Origin: Methylococcales bacterium
Lineage (GTDB): Bacteria; Pseudomonadota; Gammaproteobacteria; Methylococcales; Methylomonadaceae
DNA: 32,049 nucleotides
Reading direction: 5' to 3'
Assembly: GCA_030654015.1 (NCBI GenBank)
Contig: JAURYI010000131.1
Span: forward strand, 1-32,049
Position numbers and translations under genes: made by a program. This document shows positions 8,308 to 16,330 of the stretch, piece after piece. Under the pieces are notes generated by a model. It searched no databases. It was not told the DNA's origin and saw only the letters and a list, made by a program, of their open reading frames with translations. Every line of letters begins with the position of its first letter. The stretch's first letter is position 1.

Positions 8308-8339
8308 AAGCCCACGATTAACTACCGTGGGCTTTTTTT
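8308..8339 (+). terminator. Intrinsic terminator after dsbA
   Basis: AAGCCCACG (8308-8316) pairs with CGTGGGCTT (8326-8334) around a nine-base loop and runs into a T-tract ending at 8339. It ends the cytochrome c4-dsbA transcript. It also overlaps the stop codon of the convergent gene (8338), whose own strand lacks a T-run after this stem. Confidence 0.9.
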
Positions 8340-10032
8340 ATTCTGCTTTTTTAGCGTCCTCAATCAATAACGGCGTAGCCAATACCGCCAACGAAGCCAA
8401 CCAGCCCAGCAATTGCCCGTTAGTCAGCGTAAAGGTCAGACACACCCGCAGTCTTATCAAAAACTCAGGCTGTTCAGCAATTAAATCGCGGCTAATCATA
8501 AAGGCGTAAGTTTCGCCAACAATCAATGCCACACCCATCAACACCAATGCCCAGCCCATGAGTTTATTTTGTATGGTTTTGCTGTCAGTGTTGCCCAGTA
8601 GCTGATTGACTGCCATTGTCTGCCATGTCCAGCGCGATTCAGTCACCGCACGAATCACCATCAAACCCACCAGACCCGCGACAGGAATAGAAGTCGCTAC
8701 CGTTGGAAAACTCAAATAACGCCCAGCCACTGCCTGTTGATAAGTTTGATACAAGGCAAACACGCCGAACAGTCCATACAGCGTGTATAAAATTTCACAA
8801 AATTTCGCGCTGTTGTCCTGATTTGCCAATAACGCATAACTACGGCGCATGATTAAGCCGCCAACGACAATGTTAAAACCGACCGTTACCAAGGTTTGCA
8901 AGCGTTGTAAATCGGTATAACTGGTGTACCACAACAGGTGCATCTGACTGACCAACAGTACGGACAGCACTTGCAACAGTCCCAGAAAAAGTAGTAAGCG
9001 CGTCGTAGGCAAACTGTGCAAGGCTTGCCAATGCCGCAAGGTGACAATAAAGAAAATGATGATAGAAGCAAGTAAGCCTTTATGCCATTGCGGATTTTCG
9101 TACACCATTCCTGTCAATGGAAATACTTCCTGTCTATCCACCGAATACAGTCCCCAATTCGCACCAACTACGCCTTCCATCGCACTTTTCCACGGCTGAT
9201 TAAAGGCTTCCACGATGTTGTAATCCAGATTATTATCGGCAGCGACTTTAATTAAACTGCGAATAAATTTCGCCTCATTGACTACGCTAGGCACTGACCA
9301 GCCGCGTTGCCGACCCATACCCGGCCAGCCCGATTCACCAATCAATATGGCTTTGTTGGGGCTGATTGCATCGGCTTCTGCACGGACATTTCTCACAATG
9401 CGTTGAATATGGTCTGGAGCTTCTTCAACGGTAATCGGTCTGTCTTCCCAATACGGCAGAATGTGGATGGTAATAAAATCCACTTCTTTAATTAATTCGG
9501 GGTGTTTTACATACATCGACCACACATCCGCATAGGAAACAGGCTGTTTCACTGCTTTTTTCACCTGCCGAATATAATCAATCAGCTTGTCGGCGGGCAA
9601 ATCACCGCGTAATAACACTTCGTTACCGACAATCACCCGCTTAACCACATCGGGATGCGCATTTGCCGAACGTATCAGTTCAGCAATTTCTTTTTTGTTC
9701 GCCGCCTCCACCGAACCCAGCCACGCGCCTTGCAACATGGTAAGACCATATTTACCCGCTAATTCAGGAATGACAGGCATATTGCCTTCCGCACTGGCAT
9801 AAGTACGAATGTTAAAGGTTTTTTCGCCCATCAACTTTAAATCGGCATCAATTTGTTCAGGGCTTGGAAATATCCCTTCCACCGGCCCTTGACCTTCATG
9901 AAACGGTGCAAACGACAAACTTTTCAGCTTACCCGCAGGGACATCCTGCCCCACATCTTGAGGCAAATTAGTGAGCCAGAAGCCTATGCTGGTGAGTATA
10001 ATAATTAATACAGCAAATGAAATAATTCTCAT
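8338..10032 (-). CDS. GH17-like membrane glycoside hydrolase / beta-glucan transferase
   Basis: Membrane protein with an N-terminal extracytoplasmic catalytic domain of glycoside hydrolase family 17 type (beta-1,3-glucan-active) and a multi-helix C-terminal membrane domain. Residues 1-22 form a signal anchor. Two catalytic glutamates typical of GH17 are visible: E138 in VGNEV (acid/base) and E233 in IGESGWP (nucleophile). After about residue 318, roughly seven hydrophobic helices follow, the first near LLASIIIFFIVTL. Proteins with this plan in proteobacteria are annotated as beta-(1,6)-glucan synthase or exo-beta-1,3-glucanase and are linked to periplasmic or cell-surface glucans; the substrate here is not established. 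The gene for a hydrolase-like lipoprotein is 52 bases upstream on the same strand. Confidence 0.8.
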   Translation of the reverse strand: MRIISFAVLIIILTSIGFWLTNLPQDVGQDVPAGKLKSLSFAPFHEGQGPVEGIFPSPEQIDADLKLMGEKTFNIRTYASAEGNMPVIPELAGKYGLTMLQGAWLGSVEAANKKEIAELIRSANAHPDVVKRVIVGNEVLLRGDLPADKLIDYIRQVKKAVKQPVSYADVWSMYVKHPELIKEVDFITIHILPYWEDRPITVEEAPDHIQRIVRNVRAEADAISPNKAILIGESGWPGMGRQRGWSVPSVVNEAKFIRSLIKVAADNNLDYNIVEAFNQPWKSAMEGVVGANWGLYSVDRQEVFPLTGMVYENPQWHKGLLASIIIFFIVTLRHWQALHSLPTTRLLLFLGLLQVLSVLLVSQMHLLWYTSYTDLQRLQTLVTVGFNIVVGGLIMRRSYALLANQDNSAKFCEILYTLYGLFGVFALYQTYQQAVAGRYLSFPTVATSIPVAGLVGLMVIRAVTESRWTWQTMAVNQLLGNTDSKTIQNKLMGWALVLMGVALIVGETYAFMISRDLIAEQPEFLIRLRVCLTFTLTNGQLLGWLASLAVLATPLLIEDAKKAE

Positions 10033-10084
10033 AGATTCAATAAGATAGTTAAAATTTTTAGAATATCGGGTGTCGATTAAGTGA

Positions 10085-11395
10085 TTAATCAGTTATTTCT
10101 GTCCATTCGCATTTTTCCTTCACCAAAGGCGCGACCTGTTTATTGCCGATGCCTTTAGCAATCATAGCAATAACACGGTCATCTTGGGCATAACCTAAAT
10201 GAGCTTCCATTGGATTGGCAAATTTTCCCATACCAAAGGCATCAAATATTTTGGCGACATTGATATTGACGTTAGTCACGTTAATGCACAATCTGGAATC
10301 AAGGTATTTTTCGCTGAAATTATGCGGAATGGCATAACTGAGCAAGTCGTTCGGATCACTGAACGCGACAATATTGGTTTCATTAAACAGTCGCGCTGAA
10401 TAATGCGACCCGTTGGCACGGCAATAATCGGCTTTTTGCTCGGCAACTTCGGGCAATTCTCTACCTAATTGCAACATAGGCAGTTGATTGGACAGCATAA
10501 AAATTTGCACCTTTTTCTGTTGTAACAACTGCTTCATTCTAGGGGGTGGCGTGACATCATAGCGGGCAGTGGAATATTTTTCTGGGTTTTCCAGCACCGA
10601 AACCAATCGCTGTAAGCCGTCAATAGTAATGCGACTGCCCAGACTGTGCGAAATAAAAATAAACGCATCACGGTCAGTATTTTCACTGAAACTATCGGTT
10701 GTTTTACACGCCACACGGCTATCATTCGGCAATTGCTCCCAGCCGTCTTTGCCCATCCAACAAAACGATTGTGAAAAGGCTCTTAAAATCTGGGTACGGG
10801 TATCACCCAGATAAATAATAGGATCAGGCCCCGTATCATTGCCGAATTTTTTCAGCATATCGTTGACTTCGGCGCGTTTATAAGAATATTCGCCTGAATT
10901 ATCAAAGCCCAGCAGTTCTTTTTGTGTGCGGGTAATTTCCGACCACGTTAATTCATAAAACAATAATTCTTTGCTTTCGTCGGCATTTTTTAACTGCGTA
11001 ATGCGCAAATTACCCAGATTTTTGTCAGGTTCTACGAGTGATACTAATTTTATATCTTTGTAAGTGCTTGATTTAGCAGTAATGTTCAATTCTTTCGCTA
11101 GTTTTTCCAAAAATTCAGTGGAATACCCTGCTAATCTATCGCCGACACCATGCACCATCAACACTTTGGTTTTACCGTGTTTTTTTGCCAGACTGGGCGC
11201 GATACCCGCAAACGGCTTGCCGCGTACCTGACAAATACGGGTATCTTCACCCTCATTTTTTTCCAGCACGGCTTCGGCGATACCTTTACCGAAACTGGCA
11301 CAGCCCGACAACACCACAGAGATGGCTAACGATAACGGCAACAAGCCCTTTTTCAGGGTCGATAATTTTATTTTTCTATTCATAAAACGGCTCAT
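10085..11395 (-). CDS. Lipoprotein with alpha/beta-hydrolase-like domain
   Basis: Predicted lipid-anchored envelope protein with a lipase/esterase-like fold. The signal peptide ends in lipobox LSGC (Cys32 from this start). Hydrolase-like features are VHGVGD at 81-86, which suits an oxyanion loop, and SHSLG at 249-253, a nucleophile-elbow variant with candidate Ser251 in which the first glycine of GxSxG is serine. I cannot place the acid and histidine with confidence. ATG 11383 (MNRKIK) would give an equally good signal peptide four residues shorter. I do not recognise a named family; homologues would be called hypothetical lipoprotein or alpha/beta hydrolase. It lies just upstream of the GH17-like gene and may share its transcript. 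Confidence 0.6.
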   Translation of the reverse strand: MSRFMNRKIKLSTLKKGLLPLSLAISVVLSGCASFGKGIAEAVLEKNEGEDTRICQVRGKPFAGIAPSLAKKHGKTKVLMVHGVGDRLAGYSTEFLEKLAKELNITAKSSTYKDIKLVSLVEPDKNLGNLRITQLKNADESKELLFYELTWSEITRTQKELLGFDNSGEYSYKRAEVNDMLKKFGNDTGPDPIIYLGDTRTQILRAFSQSFCWMGKDGWEQLPNDSRVACKTTDSFSENTDRDAFIFISHSLGSRITIDGLQRLVSVLENPEKYSTARYDVTPPPRMKQLLQQKKVQIFMLSNQLPMLQLGRELPEVAEQKADYCRANGSHYSARLFNETNIVAFSDPNDLLSYAIPHNFSEKYLDSRLCINVTNVNINVAKIFDAFGMGKFANPMEAHLGYAQDDRVIAMIAKGIGNKQVAPLVKEKCEWTEITD

Positions 11396-11569
11396 AGTAA
11401 TGGGCTAAAAAAACATTGTACGCTGTTGAGTAGGGCTTTTTCAGCGGCTTTTTCGCGTATCCGCGTTTGATTCTGGAGTGTAAAAGCGATAAATGGTATA
11501 TTTTGGTGCAGGAATCCGCACTTTGCGGGTGTTTCAACAAAAAATCCTAAACATGACGGAGAGAAAAAC

Positions 11570-11869
11570 ATGGCTTTAACTTGGTTTGATGCTGAAGCAG
11601 CGAAAACATTCGGCACATCATTGGCTGTTTTGTTTATTGAAAAAATACCCGTTGATGAAAGTGGCGTGGATGACAAACTATTTGCGCGTAAGACCAAAAA
11701 AACCTTGGCAGCCATGACGACTAAAGTAACGGACTTCAGAAAAAATAATGGCTTGAATATTTATAAACGCGCTCAATTGGGTAATGCGTTCAAATGGAAA
11801 TTGAAAGAAGCAGGTTATTCGCCCGAATACATCAATGAGCTGACGCTGTGGTTGGTCAAACAACTTTAA
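11570..11869 (+). CDS. Small conserved-looking protein of unknown function
   Basis: I do not recognise this 99-residue protein. It starts at ATG 11570 with a strong ribosome site (GGAGAG) at normal distance. It has no signal peptide, membrane segment or cysteine, is Lys-rich (KTKK, FRKNNG, FKWKLKEAG) and looks mainly helical, as for a small cytoplasmic, perhaps nucleic-acid- or protein-binding protein. It stands alone between a divergent lipoprotein gene and convergent cmoA. The good ribosome site and ordinary codon use suggest a real gene. Confidence 0.7.
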   Translation: MALTWFDAEAAKTFGTSLAVLFIEKIPVDESGVDDKLFARKTKKTLAAMTTKVTDFRKNNGLNIYKRAQLGNAFKWKLKEAGYSPEYINELTLWLVKQL

Positions 11870-11880
11870 CACCCGCTTAA

Positions 11881-11911
11881 CGGATAACATTCTGTACAAG
11901 AATGTTATCCG
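11881..11911. repeat. Perfect hairpin between convergent genes
   Basis: CGGATAACATTCT (11881-11893) pairs perfectly with 11899-11911 around a five-base loop. It lies between the 3' ends of the 99-residue gene and cmoA. There is no T-run on either side, so it is either a weak bidirectional terminator or another small palindromic repeat. Confidence 0.6.
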
Positions 11912-11920
11912 TCCTCGCTA

Positions 11921-12661
11921 TTAATCTTTAATCGCAATAATACACACGAAATTAAACCACTGGAAATAAGTGTCCATGCGGGTAAAACCAGCGCGTTTTA
12001 ATAAAGAATAGTCTTCATCGAGACGATACGGAATCAGCACATTTTCCAGTGCTTCCCGTTTACGCTGATTTTCAGTGTCAGAATAACCGCCCTGCGATTT
12101 TTTAAAGCGTAAATAATGGTCGATGTATAAGCGATTAAAATCGGAATCACTGCCTAGAATTTTTTCCGATAATAATAAAATACCGTTCGGCTGGAGGGCG
12201 TTAAAACAAGTCGTCAATAATTGTTCTCTATCAATCGGACGGACAAATTGTAACGTCCAGTTGAGAATAATCACGTTACAGGCAGGTAATGCGGGCAGAT
12301 TGCTTAAATCAGCAAAATTCAACTCGATATGGGCATCGGCGACTGATTCTGATAGTTTAGTACGCGCCTTCGCCAGCATCGGCTCAGAATTATCATAGCC
12401 GATAAACTGCACACTGGCAGGGCAGTCTGAATGCTTCGCCAAATGCTCGATGGTTGTGCCAGTTGAGCAACCTAAATCACAAACCACACCGCCCTCTTCG
12501 GGCAAAAAGTCCATAATCAATTCGGCTTGAATGCGCTGAACTTCGGTATAAAAAGGTACGCTTCGTGACACCATATTGTCAAAAACCTGAACCACGCGCT
12601 CATCAAAAGCAAAATCTTCGGTTCGACCTGTTTGTAGAAATATTTTATCTTGTTCAGTCAT
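11921..12661 (-). CDS. cmoA: Carboxy-S-adenosyl-L-methionine synthase CmoA
   Basis: Converts SAM and prephenate to carboxy-SAM, which CmoB uses to form the cmo5U wobble base of tRNAs. The 246 residues match the E. coli protein length (247). The family segment DNMVSRSVPFY (28-38) is followed by SAM motif I CDLGCSTGT (61-69); the C-terminal family segment QRKREALENV contains the arginine conserved in CmoA, and the protein ends in FQWFNF near the terminus, as in the family. cmoB, often adjacent, is not in this window. The gene is divergent from ygfZ, with a 172-base intergenic region. Confidence 0.88.
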   Translation of the reverse strand: MTEQDKIFLQTGRTEDFAFDERVVQVFDNMVSRSVPFYTEVQRIQAELIMDFLPEEGGVVCDLGCSTGTTIEHLAKHSDCPASVQFIGYDNSEPMLAKARTKLSESVADAHIELNFADLSNLPALPACNVIILNWTLQFVRPIDREQLLTTCFNALQPNGILLLSEKILGSDSDFNRLYIDHYLRFKKSQGGYSDTENQRKREALENVLIPYRLDEDYSLLKRAGFTRMDTYFQWFNFVCIIAIKD

Positions 12662-12776
12662 ATCGTTGTGTTATCTGTGGCGGTTAAAGAAAAATAATCA
12701 GCTTGTTACCCAAGTTTTAGCGTTATTTTATCATTCACACCCACTTAAGACACGGTTCATTTTAACGGCTTGTTTT

Positions 12777-12804
12777 TTATCTTTACTTTAAACAAGGCTA
12801 TAAT
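12777..12804 (+). promoter_or_regulatory. Candidate sigma-70 promoter for ygfZ-ctaA
   Basis: TATAAT at 12799-12804 is a perfect -10 box, with TTATCT (12777-12782) as a weak -35 at a 16-base spacing. It is 29 bases upstream of the ygfZ start codon, in the region shared with divergent cmoA. Confidence 0.5.
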
Positions 12805-12833
12805 CGACCGACTTACTACTGAGCTTTTTTATT

Positions 12834-13778
12834 ATGAATCCAAACTGGAAAAATTTCCTACTCGCCAATAACGCTGACTTTATCAGTGCTACGCATATTC
12901 ACTTTCCACACGCTGAGGGCAACCTCGGGCTGTATCCTATCGCTCATTTAGCGGTAATAACCATCAGCGGCATTGACGCGGCGCAGTTTTTACAAGGGCA
13001 AATCACTTGTAATGTGCATGAGGTCACTGCCACGCAAAGCAGTTTAGGGGCGATGTGTACTCCGAAAGGGCGTGTTATCAGTACGTTTTTATTGGCTAAA
13101 TCGGGGGATGATTTTTTATTAATCTTGCCTGTGGCGTTACTGGAAACGGTCAAAAAACGCCTGTCCATGTATGTGTTGCGTGCCAAAGTTACCCTGACGG
13201 ATAGCTCTGACAGCTTGTGTTTACTGGGTTTAACCGAACCATCAAACAACGCCTTTTTAGCCACGCATACAGAAAATGGCGTAGTGGGTATTCAATTCGG
13301 CAACCGTGAGTTAATCATTGCCGATGAGCAGAACATTAGCCGCTTATGGTCTGAATCTATGGCTCAGGGCTATCAAGCCAGCGATTCCATGCACTGGCTG
13401 ACGCTGGATATACTCGCAGGCATCCCGTGGCTAAGCACCGCGACCAGCGAAGAATTTATTCCGCAAATGCTCAATCTGGATAAACTGGGCGGTATCAGTC
13501 TGACCAAGGGCTGTTACACAGGACAGGAAATTGTCGCGCGTACTCATTATCTGGGTAAAGCCAAACGCGCGTTATTTGTTGCCCAGTGCCTGACCGCCAC
13601 GCCCGAAGCCAATGCCGCTGTTATGGATGCCAACGGGCAAATGGTCGGTAATGTGGTAATCGCTCACGATGACAAGCTGCTGATGGTGCTACATCTAGGC
13701 GATACCGACACCACCCAACTACAGCTAAAAGATTATAATCACGCCCCAGTCACTTTATTAACAGAAGAGCACTCATGA
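12834..13778 (+). CDS. ygfZ: tRNA-modifying / Fe-S maintenance protein YgfZ
   Basis: Folate-binding protein of the YgfZ/GcvT family that supports Fe-S enzymes such as the tRNA methylthiolase MiaB. The defining motif KGCYTGQE is at residues 225-232, with Cys227 matching the position of E. coli Cys228. The GcvT-like N-terminal part includes FLQGQITCNV (52-61). The length, 314 residues, is close to the family norm (about 326). The stop overlaps the ctaA start by four bases (ATGA), implying coupled translation. Confidence 0.93.
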   Translation: MNPNWKNFLLANNADFISATHIHFPHAEGNLGLYPIAHLAVITISGIDAAQFLQGQITCNVHEVTATQSSLGAMCTPKGRVISTFLLAKSGDDFLLILPVALLETVKKRLSMYVLRAKVTLTDSSDSLCLLGLTEPSNNAFLATHTENGVVGIQFGNRELIIADEQNISRLWSESMAQGYQASDSMHWLTLDILAGIPWLSTATSEEFIPQMLNLDKLGGISLTKGCYTGQEIVARTHYLGKAKRALFVAQCLTATPEANAAVMDANGQMVGNVVIAHDDKLLMVLHLGDTDTTQLQLKDYNHAPVTLLTEEHS

Positions 13779-14737
13779 ATCCCCAAGCCATGTTACGTTT
13801 TCGCACTATCGGTCTATGGACTATTTTATTTGTCTATTTAGTCATTATGGCAGGCAGCATTGTTCGCGCCTCAGGTGCGGGTATGGGTTGCCCAGACTGG
13901 CCGACCTGTTTCGGGCAATGGATACCGCCCACCGAGGAAGCGCAATTACCCGCCAATTACCACGAAATTTATGCCGCGCGAGGCTATGAAAACACCCAAT
14001 TCAATCCAGTAAAAACATGGACGGAATACACCAACCGTTTAGTGGGCGTAACGTTGGGCTTATTTATTCTGTGTATGGCATGGAGTTCACGTCATTATCT
14101 TAAATCCGACAAAACCGTGTTCTTTTTAGCCTTGACCACGCTGTTTTTAGTCGGTTTTCAGGGTTGGCTCGGATCGGTCGTGGTTGCCAGTAACCTGCAA
14201 CCGTTTAAAATCACCCTGCATATGTTGTTGGCGTTAATTCTCGCTACCTTGCTGATTTATACCGTCACCCGTTCACAACGCGATTTTTTAACGCAACTGG
14301 ATGTAAGCGCACTGCCCGCCAAACTTAAACCCGTGTTACTGGTCGCGCTGGTGATGACGCTGGTACAAATTGCCATGGGTACACAGGTGCGTGAAGCCGT
14401 TGATGGTATTGCCTTGGCGCAAGTGGAAAGACAATTCTGGCGTGCAGATTTTCCCGTGTTGTTTTACATACACCGCTCATTTTCCTCGATTATTCTGTTT
14501 ACCAATCTATGGATAGTGTGGTCTATTTTTAAACAGTTCGACAAACAAAACCCGTTGTTTCAAGGTGCTGTCGCCTTGGGATTTGTCGTCGTTACGGGGA
14601 TTTTAGCGGGTGTCAGTCTGGACAGATTAGGTATGCCAGCGGTCGCGCAGCCTGTTCATTTATTAATGGCAAATCTGATTTTTGGTACGCAGTTTTTTCT
14701 GTATCTGGGTTTAGGTTACGCAGGGAAAAAAGCGTAA
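13775..14737 (+). CDS. ctaA: Heme A synthase, CtaA/COX15 type
   Basis: Membrane enzyme that oxidises the C8 methyl of heme O to make heme A for aa3-type cytochrome oxidases. The 320 residues form about eight membrane helices in two homologous four-helix halves. Visible features are the extracellular cysteine pair C39/C45 (GMGCPDWPTC) and three helix histidines at H149 (LHML), H233 (YIHRSF) and H295 (PVHLL). The first-half segment that is ExxHR in Bacillus CtaA reads E84-Y-T-N-R88, with Asn in place of His. Translation overlaps ygfZ by four bases. ctaB and oxidase genes are not in the window. Confidence 0.9.
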   Translation: MNPQAMLRFRTIGLWTILFVYLVIMAGSIVRASGAGMGCPDWPTCFGQWIPPTEEAQLPANYHEIYAARGYENTQFNPVKTWTEYTNRLVGVTLGLFILCMAWSSRHYLKSDKTVFFLALTTLFLVGFQGWLGSVVVASNLQPFKITLHMLLALILATLLIYTVTRSQRDFLTQLDVSALPAKLKPVLLVALVMTLVQIAMGTQVREAVDGIALAQVERQFWRADFPVLFYIHRSFSSIILFTNLWIVWSIFKQFDKQNPLFQGAVALGFVVVTGILAGVSLDRLGMPAVAQPVHLLMANLIFGTQFFLYLGLGYAGKKA

Positions 14738-14749
14738 ATCCATTAACTC

Positions 14750-14792
14750 GCAACGTCTTTAAACATAAAGACGTTGCGGTGCTACGTCTCTA
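14750..14792. repeat. Hairpin plus degenerate AGACGTTGC-family repeat after ctaA
   Basis: GCAACGTCTTTA (14750-14761) pairs perfectly with 14766-14777 around a four-base loop. Overlapping its right arm, AGACGTTGC ... TACGTCTCTAC (14769-14792) is a degenerate copy of the palindrome at 8280. The right end reaches the stop codon of the convergent methyltransferase gene. It may stop transcription between ctaA and that gene, but no T-run follows. Confidence 0.7.
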
Positions 14793-15461
14793 CAACGCCG
14801 CTGTTTTATCTTTCATTATTTTATACACATAATGCTCGCCGTTATGATTGGCGGTCGCCGCAACAATATCCACTGAAAAACCAAACGCAGGGCAAATGTG
14901 TCTGGGATCATGCTCTACGCCGACAAACTCCGAATAGGGAATATAAATAATCGTATTGTCGTGAATATAGCTGTCAACCTCGCTAAAAAAGCGTTTCAAT
15001 ATTTCCCGTCCGCCGTCTGAATTCAGCCCGAAATCCCCATTGGACGGGTAGTAATTAAAATTAAAGACAATCAGGTCAAACGTAGTCACAGGCACGTTGA
15101 CAAACAAATCGCTGTGTAAAAAATCGGTAGGGTGTAAATCAGGATTGCGCTGACTATTTGCCGCTGCACACTTGACCGCATCAATATTAAAATCCACACC
15201 CAGCACGTCAGTACAACCGATTTTTTTCAGTAACAAGGCAAAATAGCCGCTACCGCAGCCCATATCCAATGCCGTCGGTGCAGCCTGCTGTTGCAAAATA
15301 AAATCACCAAAAAAACAGCTGGTCAGTCCAAAATCGGAGGGAAAGACATTTTTTGCTATTTCCAGATGAATACCATCCAGTTGCGTCATATACGGCTGTT
15401 TATCCAAATAAACGGCTAACTCGGATTCTCTTTTTGCAATGCTCATGGGGTTATGTGTCAT
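14790..15461 (-). CDS. SAM-dependent methyltransferase, target unknown
   Basis: Class I Rossmann methyltransferase of 223 residues. Motif I is LDMGCGSGYFAL (65-76) and the acidic end of the second strand is GVDF (88-91). Where MTS-type enzymes (PrmC, RlmG and relatives) have NPPY, this protein has N134-F-N-Y-Y138, preceded by DLIVF as in that group, and a later SDGGREIL segment resembles their GG-containing loop. The overall plan suggests a relative of the protein or RNA amide/base methyltransferases with an altered active-site tetrapeptide, so its substrate cannot be read from sequence. The ribosome site before ATG 15461 is weak; ATG 15446 is an alternative. Confidence 0.72.
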   Translation of the reverse strand: MTHNPMSIAKRESELAVYLDKQPYMTQLDGIHLEIAKNVFPSDFGLTSCFFGDFILQQQAAPTALDMGCGSGYFALLLKKIGCTDVLGVDFNIDAVKCAAANSQRNPDLHPTDFLHSDLFVNVPVTTFDLIVFNFNYYPSNGDFGLNSDGGREILKRFFSEVDSYIHDNTIIYIPYSEFVGVEHDPRHICPAFGFSVDIVAATANHNGEHYVYKIMKDKTAAL

Positions 15462-15516
15462 AGTGTTTATACCGTTAGGATGAAGTGATTATAGGGTACG
15501 CCATTGGCAATCCCAG

Positions 15517-16299
15517 CTACGCGCGACTCAGCATAAAGCGTAAACGCTGCCAATATTGTTGTGCGGTAGAGTCCTGCCATTGCGCCATAGCAAGACTGAT
15601 ATTGTCACAACGATTGCCACCGCGCAACCTTGCCACAGCGACCAGATACTGAGCAACGTCCTGTTCATGTGGGCATTTACCAAGGATTGTCAGTATCTCA
15701 TCGGTCGGCACTGCCTGCCAAAAACCATCACTGCACAATAAAAACACATCGCCAGTTTGCAGGTCAGCACTATTAAAATCAGGTTCGGGTAGCACTTCAC
15801 CGCCCAGACGCATATACAGATGGTTCTGCATGGACTGAGCGGCCGAACTGCCCTCTTCGACCAAGCCCTTCGCCAGCATCAATTGCCGTAAGGAATGATC
15901 ATTAGTGCAGCTTAATAGGCGGCGGTTGCGAAAATGATAAAGCCGTGAATCACCAACGTGCGCCCACACAGCGCGCTGATTATCAATACTCAGCAACACG
16001 CCTGTAGTGCCGACAGCGGAATCCGCCGCTTCGGGCAGATTATTAATTGCATGGTGTGCGGCAAGGAAAATATTGTGTAAAAAAGTGTACGCAGAACCGC
16101 TTTCATACGCGGCAAAATGCTGTGCGGCAACATCAACCAGTATTTGCGCGGCTTGCGCACCGTTTTTTAAGCCGCCCATGCCGTCTGCCAGTACAACAAG
16201 ATGCCGCCGCCCATCAGTGGAATGCACTATATCAAGTCGATCCTGCTGTTCACTGCGACTGCCAATATCGGTCGCAACGTTGAATGTCCATGGCATCAT
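15517..16299 (-). CDS. PP2C-family serine/threonine protein phosphatase
   Basis: Metal-dependent phosphatase of the bacterial Stp1/PrpC type, which removes phosphate from Ser/Thr of proteins. Metal and phosphate site motifs are in order over 260 residues: SEQQDR (D20), ADGMGG (D39-G40), HVGDSRLY (115-122), NDHSL (133-137), CSDGFW (D191) and CDNIS (D232). The catalytic residues therefore appear complete. AGGA lies five bases before ATG 16299; the next codon is also ATG. The FHA-domain gene is 31 bases upstream, so the two are probably cotranscribed; FHA domains bind phosphothreonine, which fits one signalling unit. No Ser/Thr kinase gene is in the window. Confidence 0.9.
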   Translation of the reverse strand: MMPWTFNVATDIGSRSEQQDRLDIVHSTDGRRHLVVLADGMGGLKNGAQAAQILVDVAAQHFAAYESGSAYTFLHNIFLAAHHAINNLPEAADSAVGTTGVLLSIDNQRAVWAHVGDSRLYHFRNRRLLSCTNDHSLRQLMLAKGLVEEGSSAAQSMQNHLYMRLGGEVLPEPDFNSADLQTGDVFLLCSDGFWQAVPTDEILTILGKCPHEQDVAQYLVAVARLRGGNRCDNISLAMAQWQDSTAQQYWQRLRFMLSRA

Positions 16300-16330
16300 A
16301 TTATTCCTGAGTCAACACAGGCTACTCAGC

